Translations under genes and position numbers: made by a program
Notes under the pieces: model-generated
Database searches by the model: none
Told to the model about the DNA's origin: nothing
The model's input: only the letters and a program-made list of their open reading frames with translations
Shown here: positions 32,728 to 42,119 of the stretch, in pieces
How the letters are laid out: the number at the start of each line of letters is the position of its first letter
Position numbering within the stretch: the stretch's first letter is position 1
Assembly (NCBI RefSeq): GCF_900115745.1
Contig: NZ_FOXP01000010.1
Coordinates: 1 to 64,000, forward strand
Length of the DNA stretch: 64,000 nucleotides
Direction of reading: 5' to 3'
Source of the DNA: Sphingomonas rubra
GTDB lineage: Bacteria > Pseudomonadota > Alphaproteobacteria > Sphingomonadales > Sphingomonadaceae

Positions 32728-35004
32728 TTAAGCGGCGGCGCGCTCCGCCCCTGCCACGGGACGTTGCGCTTGGGAAACCCTGGAAATCGCGCAGTTGGCC
32801 AATTGCAGCGCCAGGATCGACTCGGCGCCCTGGTTGCGGTTGAGCCCGGTCGGCATCAGCCCGTCGAAACAGCCGCCGTCCGCGACGCTCGCCAGCGGCA
32901 AGTCCAGATCATTGTGCCCCAGGAACCAGCCATAGGCCCGCTCCGCCTCCGCCAGCCACGCCGCATCGTTGGTCTGGGCGTGGGCGGTGAGGCAGGCGTC
33001 CACCGTCGCCTGCGCCTCCAGCGGCTGCTGGTCGAACTGGAGCGGTTCGGCATAGGGGCGGTGGAAGCTCTCTGTCCCCACCGCGCGAAACCGACCCTCG
33101 GGCGAGGTCTGTTTGTCGCAGATCCAGCGCAGCGTCGACAGGCCGCAGGCGACCAGGTCGTCGCGGCCCAGCGCGGCGCCGGCCCGGATCAAGGCCTCGG
33201 GCAGGCGCGCATTGTCGTAGGCGAGCACGATCTCGAACCACTGCCATTCGGGCCGCCGCGCCGCGTCGAGCAGCGCCAGGTGCACGTCGGGGAACTTGGC
33301 CAGGATCGAGCGCGACAGCTCGTGCCCCGGCTTCGCCTCCAGCATCGCCGCGGCGCCCAGCATCGCGAACGCCTGCGCGCGCAGCGATTGCAGGTCGAAG
33401 GCGATGCTGCCGGTCGAATCGAACATCGCGCCCGCCCAATCGCGGTGCTTGCCCTCCTGCGCGTCGCGCGCGGTGACGCCCAGCGCCCACAGCGTCCGGC
33501 CGTTCGAATCCTCCGACCCCTCGTCCTCGCACCAGGTCCGGTCGAAGTTCATGAAGTTGCGGAACCGCCGCTTGTCGGGGTTCCAGGCATATTGGACGAA
33601 CGAGGCGTAGATCGTGGTCCACTTGTCGCGCGCGACGGGATCGAGGTCGCGCATCGCGCTCACCAGCATCAGTGCGCGGGCATTGTCGTCGATGCAGTAG
33701 CCGTGGCGCCGGTCGGGGATCGAGTAAATCGAATGCTGCAACATGCCGGTCGCGTCGCTCATCCGCTCGACAGCGGCGAAGTCGGGCGCGATCGGCCGGA
33801 TCGCCGCCGGGGCGGCCACGATCCGGCGCGGCTGCGCGGCGATCGCCGCCGCCGTCTCCGCCAGCATCGCCTCGGCGAGCCGCGGCCAGATCATCGTCCG
33901 CCCGCGCGCATAGGCGCGCTCGGCCAGCCGCCCGCGATCGCGATCGCTCGACAGCAGCCGGTCGATTTCGCGCGCGAAGGCGGCGGCGTCGCCGAAATCG
34001 ACCAGCACGCCGTGCCCGTCGGCCAGGATCTCGGTCGCGTGGACGTAGGGCGTGGACACCACCGGCTTGCCGACGCCGATCGCGTAGGAGAGCGTTCCGC
34101 TCGTGATCTGCGCCGGATTGGAATAGGGCGTCGCGTAGATGTCCGCCGCCTGGAGATAGTCGATCAGCTCGTCATGCTCGACGAAGCCGTCGAGGAAGCG
34201 GACGTTGTCGGCCACGCCCTTCTCCGCCGCCAGCGCCTTCAGCCGGTCGCGATACTTCTCCCCCTCGTGCGCGACGAGGTTGGGGTGGGTCGCGCCGAGC
34301 ACGACGTAGAGCGCGTCGGGATGCCGCTCGACCACCGCGGGCAGCGCCGCGATCATCGTCTCGATCCCCTTGTTGGGCGCGAGCAGGCCGAAGGTCAGCA
34401 CCACGCGCCTGCCCTGCCAGCCGAACCGCTCCTTCAGCGTATCGGGATCGATCAGCGCCCGGTCGGGCACGCCGTGCGGGATCATCGCGATCTGGCGCGG
34501 ATTGGCACCGTACACGCGGGTCAGGATCTCGCGCCCGCGCTCCGCCATCACCACCACGCGCGCGGCGCGGCGCAGCAGCCCCTCCATCACCCGCCGCTCG
34601 TCGGCGCTCGGGCGTTCCAGCACGGTGTGGAGCGTGACGATGACCGGCATCGTCGTCCGGTCGAGCAGCGCCAAGATGTGCTCGCCCGCCGGCCCGCCAT
34701 AGATGCCGTATTCGTGCTGCAGCCACAGCGCCTGCGCGCCGCTCGCCTCGATCCGGCGCGCCGTGTCGAGATAGGCGGACAGGTCGCGTTCCGGGATCGT
34801 GCCCGTCACCGCGGCGGGATAATCGTAGCGGCCGACATGGTCGTCCATCGCGTACACGTCGACCTGCACATCGGGGAACCGATCGCGCATCGCGCCGTAG
34901 ACGTCGGTGGTGAAGGTGGCGAGGCCACACTGGCGAGGCAGGAAATTGCCGATCATCGCCAGCCGCTCGATCGTGCCCGTGCCCACCACTTCGCTCATCA
35001 TCAT
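32728..35004 (-). CDS. Two-domain glycosyltransferase (GT4 fold plus all-alpha C-terminal domain)
   Basis: A 758-residue protein. The N-terminal half (about 10-400) is a GT-B glycosyltransferase of family 4, with GNFLPRQCGLATFTTDVYGA, WLQHEYGIYGGPAGEH, the VVLTFGLLAPNKGIE nucleotide-sugar block and the GTLSYAIGVGKPVVSTPY donor site. The C-terminal half (about 420-750) has repeated helical hairpins (RHGYCIDDNARALMLVSAM, RNFMNFDRTWCEDEGSEDS) like a glycosidase-type alpha barrel, which is unusual for GT4 enzymes. It could hold or trim the product. The gene precedes the GH130 gene with six bases between them, so they form one operon. Confidence 0.82.
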   Translation of the reverse strand: MMMSEVVGTGTIERLAMIGNFLPRQCGLATFTTDVYGAMRDRFPDVQVDVYAMDDHVGRYDYPAAVTGTIPERDLSAYLDTARRIEASGAQALWLQHEYGIYGGPAGEHILALLDRTTMPVIVTLHTVLERPSADERRVMEGLLRRAARVVVMAERGREILTRVYGANPRQIAMIPHGVPDRALIDPDTLKERFGWQGRRVVLTFGLLAPNKGIETMIAALPAVVERHPDALYVVLGATHPNLVAHEGEKYRDRLKALAAEKGVADNVRFLDGFVEHDELIDYLQAADIYATPYSNPAQITSGTLSYAIGVGKPVVSTPYVHATEILADGHGVLVDFGDAAAFAREIDRLLSSDRDRGRLAERAYARGRTMIWPRLAEAMLAETAAAIAAQPRRIVAAPAAIRPIAPDFAAVERMSDATGMLQHSIYSIPDRRHGYCIDDNARALMLVSAMRDLDPVARDKWTTIYASFVQYAWNPDKRRFRNFMNFDRTWCEDEGSEDSNGRTLWALGVTARDAQEGKHRDWAGAMFDSTGSIAFDLQSLRAQAFAMLGAAAMLEAKPGHELSRSILAKFPDVHLALLDAARRPEWQWFEIVLAYDNARLPEALIRAGAALGRDDLVACGLSTLRWICDKQTSPEGRFRAVGTESFHRPYAEPLQFDQQPLEAQATVDACLTAHAQTNDAAWLAEAERAYGWFLGHNDLDLPLASVADGGCFDGLMPTGLNRNQGAESILALQLANCAISRVSQAQRPVAGAERAAA

Positions 35005-35136
35005 TCCCTTGCAGCACCACGAACGAGGCTACCCCAATCGCGTGTGCAACGATAAACCGTTCATCTCCCGGAAAGTTTCTGGTTTTTGGTGCAGCGCACA
35101 AATTCTCGTCCGGCGCCGCTCTCGGCCCGTCGCAAC

Positions 35137-35583
35137 TCAGCCGCGACCGCGATACGGCGCGACCCCCTGATCGGGCACCCACAGGTCGGCGGGCGGCGGC
35201 CCCGACTGCCAGAACACGTCGATCGGAATGCCGCCGCGCGGATACCAATAGCCGCCGATCCTGAGCCAGCGCGGCGCCATCTCCGCGTGGAGCCGCTCGC
35301 CGATGCCGACGGTGCAATCCTCGTGGAACGCCGCGTGGTTGCGGAAGCTGCCCAGGAACAATTTCAGCGACTTGGACTCGACGATCGTGTCGCCGGGCGC
35401 GTAATCGATCACGAGATGCGCGAAATCGGGTTGCCCGGTGACGGGACACAGCGAGGTGAACTCCGGCGCGGCGAAGCGCACCAGATAGGTGCTGCCCGCC
35501 CGCGGGTTGGGCACGTAATCCAGCACCGCCTCTTGCGGAGAGGCGGGCAGCGGGGCCGTCTGGCCGAGGAACTTCGGGGTCAT
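35137..35583 (-). CDS. queF: NADPH-dependent 7-cyano-7-deazaguanine reductase
   Basis: A 148-residue QueF of the short (unimodular) type. It reduces preQ0 to preQ1 in queuosine synthesis. The nucleophilic Cys lies in [16 protein letters not shown] and the QueF motif in [20 protein letters not shown], with the substrate-binding Glu and Ser. I start at ATG 35583, just before MTPKFLGQT; the open frame extends further but without similarity. It is divergent from the photolyase-like gene, 29 bases between starts. queG, the last gene of the pathway, lies at 58.8 kb in this window; the other que genes are not here. Confidence 0.92.
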   Translation of the reverse strand: MTPKFLGQTAPLPASPQEAVLDYVPNPRAGSTYLVRFAAPEFTSLCPVTGQPDFAHLVIDYAPGDTIVESKSLKLFLGSFRNHAAFHEDCTVGIGERLHAEMAPRWLRIGGYWYPRGGIPIDVFWQSGPPPADLWVPDQGVAPYRGRG

Positions 35584-35612
35584 GCCCGCGCATGTAGGAT
35601 GCCAGGGCGCCC

Positions 35613-37181
35613 GTGAAAACGCTGATCCCCATCCTCGGCGACCAGCTGTCGCCCACGCTCTCCTCGCTCCGCGACGCAGCACGCGCGGACAGCGTCGTGC
35701 TGATGATGGAGGTCGCCGACGAGACGACCTATGTCCGCCATCACCGCAAGAAGCTCGTCTACATCCTCTCCGCCATGCGCCACCACGCGGAGGCGTTGCG
35801 CGCCGATGGCTGGCAGGTCGACTATGTCCGCCTCGACGATCCCGACAATACCGGCAGCTTCACCGGCGAGGTCGCCCGCGCGGTCGCGCGCCACGATCCG
35901 GCCCGTATCGTCGTGACGGAGGCGGGCGAGTGGCGCGTCCAGGCGATGCTGGAGGCGTGGGAGACGCTGTTCGGCCTGCCCGTCGACGTCCGCCCCGACA
36001 CCCGCTTCCTCGCCACCCACGCCGATTTCGAGCAATGGGCGGAGGGTCGCGCCGACCTGACGATGGAGTGGTTCTACCGCGACATGCGCCGGCGCACCGG
36101 GCTGCTGATGGAGGGCGGCAAGCCGGCAGGCGATCGCTGGAACTTCGACAAGGAGAATCGAAAGCCGGCGCAAGCCGACCTGCTGATGCCGCGTCCCCTC
36201 GCCTTCCCGCCGGACGCGATCACGGCGGAGGTGATCGCCCTGGTCGCCGCGCGCTTTCCCGACCATCCCGGCAGCCTCGACGGATTCGACTATGCCGTCA
36301 CTGCCGCGGATGCTGAGCGGCAGGCCGCGATCTTCTTTGCCCACGCCCTGCCGCAGTTCGGCGACTATGAGGACGCGATGCTGACCGGCGAGCGGTTCCT
36401 CTGGCACTCGATCCTGTCGCCCTACCTCAACTCCGGCCTGCTCGATCCCCTCGACCTGTGCCGCCGCGCCGAGGCCGAGTACCGCGCCGGCCGCGCGCCG
36501 CTCAACTCGGTCGAGGGCTATGTCCGCCAGATCATCGGCTGGCGCGAATATATGCGCGGCATCTACTGGCGCGAGGGCCCCGATTATGTCGACCGCAACG
36601 CGCTCGACCACCATCGCCCGCTCCCCGCCTTCTACTGGACGGGCGACACCGACCTCCACTGCCTGAGAGAGGCGCTCGGCCAGACGCTCGCCACCGCCCA
36701 CGCGCACCATATCCAGCGTCTGATGGTCACCGGTAACTTCGCGCTGCTGATCGGCGCCGACCCGGCGGAGGTGCACCGCTGGTACCTGGAGATCTACGTC
36801 GACGCCTATGAATGGGTCGAACTGCCCAACACGCTCGGCATGAGCCAGTGGGGCGACGGCGGCCTGATCGCGACCAAGCCCTACGTCTCGTCCGGCGCCT
36901 ATATCGACCGCATGTCAGATTACTGCCGACACTGCCGCTACGACGTGAAGCAGCGCGTCGGCCCCGATGCCTGCCCGTTCAACGCCCTCTACTGGGACTT
37001 CCTCGCCCGCCACCGCGACAGGCTCGGGCAGAACCGCCGCCTGGCGATGCCCTACCGCACCTGGGACAAGCAGTCACCGACGGCGCAAACCGATACCAGG
37101 GCGCAGGCCGCGGCGTTCATGGCGGGGCTGGATGCCGCTGGCGGGTACGGCGATCCGCCTCCGTCGGCTGAGCTTCCGTGA
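35613..37181 (+). CDS. FeS-containing cryptochrome/photolyase (CryB, PhrB type)
   Basis: A 522-residue flavoprotein of the FeS-BCP class, the prokaryotic (6-4) photolyase and cryptochrome group. It has an N-terminal Rossmann domain ([17 protein letters not shown]), a helical FAD domain with [36 protein letters not shown] and [19 protein letters not shown], and the C-terminal Cys cluster [20 protein letters not shown] that binds 4Fe-4S with an upstream Cys. Start codon is GTG with AGGG six bases before. It repairs (6-4) photoproducts or senses blue light. It shares a 29-base divergent promoter region with queF. Confidence 0.88.
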   Translation: MKTLIPILGDQLSPTLSSLRDAARADSVVLMMEVADETTYVRHHRKKLVYILSAMRHHAEALRADGWQVDYVRLDDPDNTGSFTGEVARAVARHDPARIVVTEAGEWRVQAMLEAWETLFGLPVDVRPDTRFLATHADFEQWAEGRADLTMEWFYRDMRRRTGLLMEGGKPAGDRWNFDKENRKPAQADLLMPRPLAFPPDAITAEVIALVAARFPDHPGSLDGFDYAVTAADAERQAAIFFAHALPQFGDYEDAMLTGERFLWHSILSPYLNSGLLDPLDLCRRAEAEYRAGRAPLNSVEGYVRQIIGWREYMRGIYWREGPDYVDRNALDHHRPLPAFYWTGDTDLHCLREALGQTLATAHAHHIQRLMVTGNFALLIGADPAEVHRWYLEIYVDAYEWVELPNTLGMSQWGDGGLIATKPYVSSGAYIDRMSDYCRHCRYDVKQRVGPDACPFNALYWDFLARHRDRLGQNRRLAMPYRTWDKQSPTAQTDTRAQAAAFMAGLDAAGGYGDPPPSAELP

Positions 37182-37475
37182 TCGTCGTCCCTCTTCGTCA
37201 TCCCGGTGCGGTGCGCGACCGCTGCGAAATGCCTTCCAAGGCACTTCCTTCTTCGTCACCCCGGACTTGTTCCGGGGTCCACCGTGCCGCGAAATAAACG
37301 AGATATTGCTTTGCGGCGCGGTGGATACCGGAACAAGTCCGGCATGACGGGCGGTGGCAGACGCCCGCCAACCCGGCGGTAGGCGACACTGCCGGACCAG
37401 ACACACCACGCCCCTGTCGCGTCCGGCTCCACGCCCACCTTGGACAGGCGCGCCCCAGCCGCGCTAGACGAAGCC
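37182..37475. repeat. Intergenic region with palindromic element 37254-37349
   Basis: Arms CGTCACCCCGGACTTGTTCC and GGAACAAGTCCGGCATGACG in inverted order span 37254-37349, with a further pair CCACCGTGCCGC and GCGGCGCGGTGG inside. A weaker half-copy, CGTCATCCCGGTGCGG, lies before it at about 37197. No gene is seen in the region, which separates the photolyase gene from the sulfurtransferase operon. Confidence 0.7.
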
Positions 37476-38321
37476 ATGGACTCCCTCGTCACCCCCGACT
37501 GGCTCGCCACCAATTTCGGCGCGCCCGGCCTCCACATCGTCGACGCGACGCTGCTCGACCCTTCGCTCGGCCGCGACGCGCGGGCCGAGTATGACGCCGG
37601 CCACATCCCCGGCGCCGTCTTCCTCGACCTCGCGAGCCTGCGCGACACCGCCTCGCCCTTTCCCAACACCCTGCCCGGCCCGGACACGCTCGCCGCCCGC
37701 CTGCGCGCGCTCGGCATCGGCGACGGCGCGCGGGTCGTGCTCTACGACGACAGCCCCTGGCACAGCGCCGCCCGCGCCTGGTGGCTGCTGAAGAGCTACG
37801 GGATCGGCGACGTCGCGATCCTCGACGGCGGCCTTTCCGGCTGGCGGGCGGCCGGTCACCCGCTTGACACCGCTCCGCCTTCGCCCCGCGCCGCCGAGCC
37901 CCCGCCCGCGCCCGCGCCCGACTTCAACCCCGCCCGCCTGCGCACGATCGACCAGATGCGCGCCAACCTCTCCACCCAGGCGGAGCAGGTCGTCGACGCC
38001 CGCTCCCTCGCCCGCTTCTCCGGCGACGAGGCCGATCCGCACGGCGCCGCGCCCGGCCACATCCCCGGCTCGACCAACCTCCACTACGCCCGCCTGTTCG
38101 ACGGGGAGGGTCGGTGGAAACGGAGCGAGGCGCTCGCCGCCGCCTTCGCGCAAGGCCATGTCGATCTCGACCGGCCGACCGTCGCCACCTGCGGCTCGGG
38201 CGTCACCGCGGCCGTGCTGGCGTTCGGCGCGCATCTGCTCGGCCGCGAGATGGCGATCTACGACGGCAGCTGGTCCGAATGGGGCCGCGATCCCTCCACC
38301 CCCAAGGAGCTCGGCGCATGA
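37476..38321 (+). CDS. sseA: 3-Mercaptopyruvate-type sulfurtransferase
   Basis: A 281-residue protein with two rhodanese domains. The first has YDAGHIPGAVFLDL and VVLYDDSPWHSAARAWWLLK, without a catalytic Cys; the second has ARFSGDEADPHGAAPGHIPG and the active-site loop TCGSGVTAAVL, in which CGSGV is the mercaptopyruvate sulfurtransferase type rather than the thiosulfate type. It transfers sulfur from 3-mercaptopyruvate to cyanide or thiols. It begins an operon: its stop overlaps the ATG of a cystathionine beta-lyase-like gene, in keeping with a sulfur amino acid role. Confidence 0.9.
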   Translation: MDSLVTPDWLATNFGAPGLHIVDATLLDPSLGRDARAEYDAGHIPGAVFLDLASLRDTASPFPNTLPGPDTLAARLRALGIGDGARVVLYDDSPWHSAARAWWLLKSYGIGDVAILDGGLSGWRAAGHPLDTAPPSPRAAEPPPAPAPDFNPARLRTIDQMRANLSTQAEQVVDARSLARFSGDEADPHGAAPGHIPGSTNLHYARLFDGEGRWKRSEALAAAFAQGHVDLDRPTVATCGSGVTAAVLAFGAHLLGREMAIYDGSWSEWGRDPSTPKELGA

Positions 38322-39514
38322 GCGACACCGGCAAACCCGTCCGCCCCCGCACCCAGGTCGTCCGCGCCGGGCGCCGTCCCGAATGGACCGGCGGCATCGT
38401 CAACCCGCCGGTCTGGCGCGCCTCCACCATTCTCTACGACGACGTCGACAGCCTGCGCGAGCGCGGTGGCGGCGACACGCATCACCGCCTCTATTACGGG
38501 CGCCGCGGCACGCCGACGCAGTGGAGCCTCGCCGACGCGCTCACCTCGCTCGAACCCGGTGCGGAGGGAACCTTCCTCTACCCGTCGGGGGTCGCCGCGA
38601 TCGCCGCCGCGCTGCTCACGGTGCTGTCACCGGGCGACGAGCTGCTGCTGGTCGACAGCGCCTATGATCCCACCCGCGCCATGGCGTCCGGCTTGCTCCG
38701 TCGGTTCGGCATCGCCACCCGCTTCTACGACCCGCTGATCGGCGCGGGCATCGCCGAGCTGATCGGCCCCGCCACCCGCGCGATCTTCATGGAAAGCCCC
38801 GGCAGCCTCACCTTCGAGGTGCAGGACGTGCCCGCGATCGTCGCCGCCGCCCGTGCCCGCGACGTCACCACCATCCTCGACAACACCTGGGCGACGCCGC
38901 TGCTGTTTCCCGCGATCGAGCGCGGCGTCGACCTGACGATCCTCGCCTGCACCAAATACGTGGTCGGCCATTCGGACGTGATGCTCGGCTCGGTCACCGC
39001 CGGGCCGGGCCAGTTCGCCCGGCTACGCGACATGAGCTTCCAACTCGGTCAGGTGGTCAGCCCCGACGATTGCTGGCTCGGCAGCCGGGGCCTGCGCACC
39101 ATGGCCGTCCGCCTGCGCCAGCACGGCGAGAGCGCGCTCGCCATCGCCCGGTGGCTGGCGGACCGGCCGGAGGTCGCCACCGTGCTCCACCCCGCGCTTC
39201 CCTCCTGCCCCGGCCACGACGTGTTCGCGCGCGATTTCCTCGGCTCCTCCGGCCTCTTCTCCTTCGCGCTGGCGGGTGGCGGCGAACGGGAGCGGGCCGC
39301 CTTCATCGACGCGCTCGATCTGTTCGGCATCGGCTATAGCTGGGGCGGGTACGAGAGCCTCGTCGTCCCCGTCGACGCCAACCGCCACCGCGGCGTCGGC
39401 GCGCCGCCGCCTCCCACCCCGACCGTGCGCCTCCAGATCGGCCTCGAAGACCCGGAAGACCTGCTCGCCGACCTCGATACGGCCTTCGCGGCCTGGCGCG
39501 CGGCAATGGCATGA
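38318..39514 (+). CDS. metC: Cystathionine beta-lyase-like PLP enzyme
   Basis: A 398-residue PLP enzyme of the Cys/Met metabolism family. Markers are TGGIVNPPVWRASTILYDD, YYGRRGTPTQWSLADALTSL (Tyr-x-R of the family), the cofactor Asp in TTILDNTWATPLLFPAIERG and the PLP Lys in ACTKYVVGHSDVMLGSV. The Y-G-R-R-G and K-Y segments place it in the MetC branch, which splits cystathionine to homocysteine, pyruvate and ammonia. It is coupled to the sulfurtransferase gene before and the MscS gene after it, both by ATGA. Confidence 0.9.
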   Translation: MSDTGKPVRPRTQVVRAGRRPEWTGGIVNPPVWRASTILYDDVDSLRERGGGDTHHRLYYGRRGTPTQWSLADALTSLEPGAEGTFLYPSGVAAIAAALLTVLSPGDELLLVDSAYDPTRAMASGLLRRFGIATRFYDPLIGAGIAELIGPATRAIFMESPGSLTFEVQDVPAIVAAARARDVTTILDNTWATPLLFPAIERGVDLTILACTKYVVGHSDVMLGSVTAGPGQFARLRDMSFQLGQVVSPDDCWLGSRGLRTMAVRLRQHGESALAIARWLADRPEVATVLHPALPSCPGHDVFARDFLGSSGLFSFALAGGGERERAAFIDALDLFGIGYSWGGYESLVVPVDANRHRGVGAPPPPTPTVRLQIGLEDPEDLLADLDTAFAAWRAAMA

Positions 39515-40788
39515 ACCCCGTCCTCGCCTGGTGGCAGGCGACCGGCTTCGCCACGCCCGGCCCCGCCGACCTGGTCCAGCTCGCCGCGGCGGGCGGGGTC
39601 GTGCTGGTCGCGCTGGCCATCGGCGTCCTCGCCGGGCGGCGCACGGGGCCGCGGCTCGCGACCTGGTGGCGCACCCATGTCGCGGGCCACGGCGAGGGGG
39701 TATGGACGCGGCTCTCCGCGATCGTCCGCCACGCGGTCGCCGCGCTGGTGCTGGCGATCGCGCTCGGCCTTTGGCCATGGCCGCCGCTCGCCGCGCTGCC
39801 GCTCGGCTTCACGCTCGGCGTCGCCGCCGGCCTCACCGCGCATCAGGTGCTGCGCGGGCTCGGGCTGCCGCGCTGGAGCGCCTGGGCGATCGCCGCGATC
39901 CTGTTCGTGGCGCTGTTCAGCCAGTCGGTCGGCGGCCTCGCCGCGATCACCGCCGCGCTGGAACGGATCGGCGTCGGCGTCGGTCGCCGCCGGCTATCGC
40001 TGCTGACCCTGGTCACCATGCTGGTGACGGTGATCGCGCTCTACGCGCTGATCCGCTTCGTCAACCGCGTCGCCGCCCACTCGATCGCCCGCGCCAAGGG
40101 GCTGGACGCCACGCAGAAGCTGCTCGCGCAGAAGCTGGTCGGCATCGTCGTGGTGGTGGTCGTCTTCTTCTTCGGCATCGACCTGCTCGGGCTCGACCTG
40201 ACCAGCTTCGCCGTCTTCTCCGGCGCCTTCGGCCTGGCGATCGGCTTCGGCCTGCAGAAGACCGTCGGCAACCTGATCGCCGGCATCATCCTGCTCATGG
40301 ACCGCTCGATCAAGCCGGGCGACGTGATCGTCGTCGGCGAGGAGGCGGGCCGCGTCAACAAGATCGGCGTCCGCGCCGTCTCCGTCGTCACCCGCGACGG
40401 CAAGGAACACCTGATCCCCAACGAGAACCTGATGACGCAGGAGGTGGAGAACTGGTCCTATTCCGACCGCAACGTCCGCGTCCGCATCAAGGTGGGCGTG
40501 CCCTACGACTGCGACCTGCGCGTGGCGCAGGCGCTGATGCTCCAGGCGGCGAGCGATTCCCCGCGCGTCCTCGACAGTCCCAAGCCCAATGTCTGGCTCA
40601 CCTCCTACGGCGACTATGCGGTGGAGCATGAGATCCTCGCCTGGATCAGCGATCCGGAAGGCGGCGTCGGCAACGTCCGCTCCGACGTGCTCAACCGCCT
40701 GTGGTGGCTGTTGAAGGACGCCGGCATCGCCATCCCCGTGCCGCAGCGCGACATCCGCATCCTGCCCGCTGGACCGACCGGGTCCTAG
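39511..40788 (+). CDS. Mechanosensitive ion channel, MscS family
   Basis: A 425-residue MscS protein. It has an N-terminal membrane part of about five hydrophobic segments (from AAAGGVVLVALAIGVLAG to LLTLVTMLVTVIALYALIR), then the pore helix and signature FGLAIGFGLQKTVGNLIAGI and DRSIKPGDVIVVG, and the cytoplasmic beta and alpha-beta domains (for example HLIPNENLMTQEVENWS). It opens on membrane tension to protect from hypo-osmotic shock. The ATG lies in the stop of the metC-like gene, so it is part of that operon, although the functional link is unclear. Confidence 0.9.
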   Translation: MNPVLAWWQATGFATPGPADLVQLAAAGGVVLVALAIGVLAGRRTGPRLATWWRTHVAGHGEGVWTRLSAIVRHAVAALVLAIALGLWPWPPLAALPLGFTLGVAAGLTAHQVLRGLGLPRWSAWAIAAILFVALFSQSVGGLAAITAALERIGVGVGRRRLSLLTLVTMLVTVIALYALIRFVNRVAAHSIARAKGLDATQKLLAQKLVGIVVVVVVFFFGIDLLGLDLTSFAVFSGAFGLAIGFGLQKTVGNLIAGIILLMDRSIKPGDVIVVGEEAGRVNKIGVRAVSVVTRDGKEHLIPNENLMTQEVENWSYSDRNVRVRIKVGVPYDCDLRVAQALMLQAASDSPRVLDSPKPNVWLTSYGDYAVEHEILAWISDPEGGVGNVRSDVLNRLWWLLKDAGIAIPVPQRDIRILPAGPTGS

Positions 40789-40789
40789 G

Positions 40790-40944
40790 ACGGATCGACA
40801 TTCGGCATTTCTCCACCCCGGCGAAGGCCGGGGTCCAGTCGGGAAGGTCGTGGAAGAGGTGGGACGCCCAACCGTTCGCGTTTCGCAGCTGGACCCCGGC
40901 CTTGGCCGGGGTGGATGATGAAGCGCAGCGTTGAATGTCCGTCC
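40790..40944. repeat. Long inverted repeat, REPIN-like
   Basis: Two palindromes face each other: CACCCCGGCGAAGGCCGGGG with CAG (40814-40837) and, inverted, CTGGACCCCGGCCTTGGCCG with GGGTGGA (40890-40916). Beyond them the arms continue (GACGGATCGACATTCGGC and, inverted, TTGAATGTCCGTCC). A single half of the same type lies at 62146-62194. It is located just after the MscS stop; the gap to the porin gene (about 320 bases) has no gene. Confidence 0.75.
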
Positions 40945-41110
40945 GCCCCAAAGTTCTTCACGAAACTTCTTGTGCACCGCAACAACGCGCGTCATGTTCG
41001 GTGCACCGGCGGGCAGATCGCGCACGGGGTTCCACCCCAACACCCAACAGACGCGGCATCCGGCGGCCAGCAGGCGGGGACATCGGCTTCATCCTTCGGG
41101 AGAATACCAG

Positions 41111-41962
41111 ATGCGCCTTTCGCACCTCCTCCTCGGCGGCCTCGCGCTCGCCGTCACCACCCCTGCCCTCGCGCAGGACGACACCGCTCCGCCTAAGGCG
41201 GTCACCGTCAGCGGCTCGGTCGGCCTCACCTCCGACTACCGGTTCCGCGGCGTCTCGCAATCGGACGAGAACCTGGCCGTGCAGGGCGGCATCACCGTCA
41301 GTCACGAGAGCGGCGTCTATGCCGGCGTCTGGGGTTCCAACCTGGCGGGCTGGGGCACGTTCGGCGGCGCCAACATGGAACTGGACCTGATTGCGGGCGT
41401 GAAGGTCCCGGTCGGCGGCGGCACGCTCGACGTCGGCGCCACGTGGTACATGTACCCCGGCGGCTTCGACAACACCGACTTTATCGAGCCTTATGCCAGG
41501 CTGTCGGGCACCGTCGGCCCGGTCGGCCTGACCGCCGGCGTCGCCTACGCGCCCAAGCAGCAGGCGCTGGGCGCCTGGTACTCGTCCGGCGCGGTCGCCG
41601 CCACCGGCGTCTACGACGATCCCGGCGACAAGAACGACAATCTCTATCTGTGGGGCGACGTCAGCACCGCCGTGCCCGATACCGGCCTCACCGTGAAAGC
41701 GCATCTCGGCTATTCCAACGGCAACAAGGGCCTCGGCCCCTTCGCCACCAGCGTCGCGCCCACCGGCGAATATGTCGATTGGCTGGCGGGGGTCGACTAT
41801 ACCGTGCCGGGCACCCCGCTGACGGTGGGCGTCGCCTATGTCGACACCGACATCGACCGCGCCGAGGCGGCCTATCTGCAACCCAGCTTCAGCAGGGGGC
41901 AGGACGGGGTTGGCTCGATCGCCGACGCGACGGTACTGTTCACCCTGACTGCCGCTTTCTAG
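41111..41962 (+). CDS. TorF-family outer membrane porin-like protein
   Basis: A 283-residue outer-membrane protein. The signal peptide (LLLGGLALAVTTPALA) is followed by VSGSVGLTSDYRFRGVSQSD, the hallmark of the TorF-type (Gcw_chp) family, and by alternating beta strands such as YAGVWGSNLAGWGTFGGANM and LTVKAHLGYSNGNKGLG. The last residue is Phe (TLTAAF), the usual BAM signal of beta-barrels. GGGAGA stands about nine bases before the ATG. Substrate unknown. It is a single gene between two repeat clusters. Confidence 0.85.
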   Translation: MRLSHLLLGGLALAVTTPALAQDDTAPPKAVTVSGSVGLTSDYRFRGVSQSDENLAVQGGITVSHESGVYAGVWGSNLAGWGTFGGANMELDLIAGVKVPVGGGTLDVGATWYMYPGGFDNTDFIEPYARLSGTVGPVGLTAGVAYAPKQQALGAWYSSGAVAATGVYDDPGDKNDNLYLWGDVSTAVPDTGLTVKAHLGYSNGNKGLGPFATSVAPTGEYVDWLAGVDYTVPGTPLTVGVAYVDTDIDRAEAAYLQPSFSRGQDGVGSIADATVLFTLTAAF

Positions 41963-41984
41963 AGCATGATGACATGAGCTTAAC

Positions 41985-42067
41985 CCGTTCGTGCTGAGCG
42001 AAGTCGAAGCACAGGCCCGAGGCGATGCGCTCGTAACCTGCCCTTCGACTTCGCTCAGGGCGAACGG
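41985..42067. repeat. Palindromic element, GCTGAGCGAAGTCGAAG family
   Basis: CCGTTCGTGCTGAGCGAAGT with CGAAGCAC at the left and, inverted, CCCTTCGACTTCGCTCAGGG with CGAACGG at the right, with a 28-base spacer. The same unit, in the same length class, sits inside ileS at 44630-44709. It is intergenic, after the porin gene. Confidence 0.8.
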
Positions 42068-42119
42068 CAGTGGATCAATCCATCGTCATCCGGCTCTAGC
42101 GTCGAACGACATATGACCG

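Noticed and set aside
34920..35700. preQ1 riboswitch upstream of queF
   Set aside because: Only 29 bases separate queF from its divergent neighbour; there is no room for such a leader and I saw no motif.
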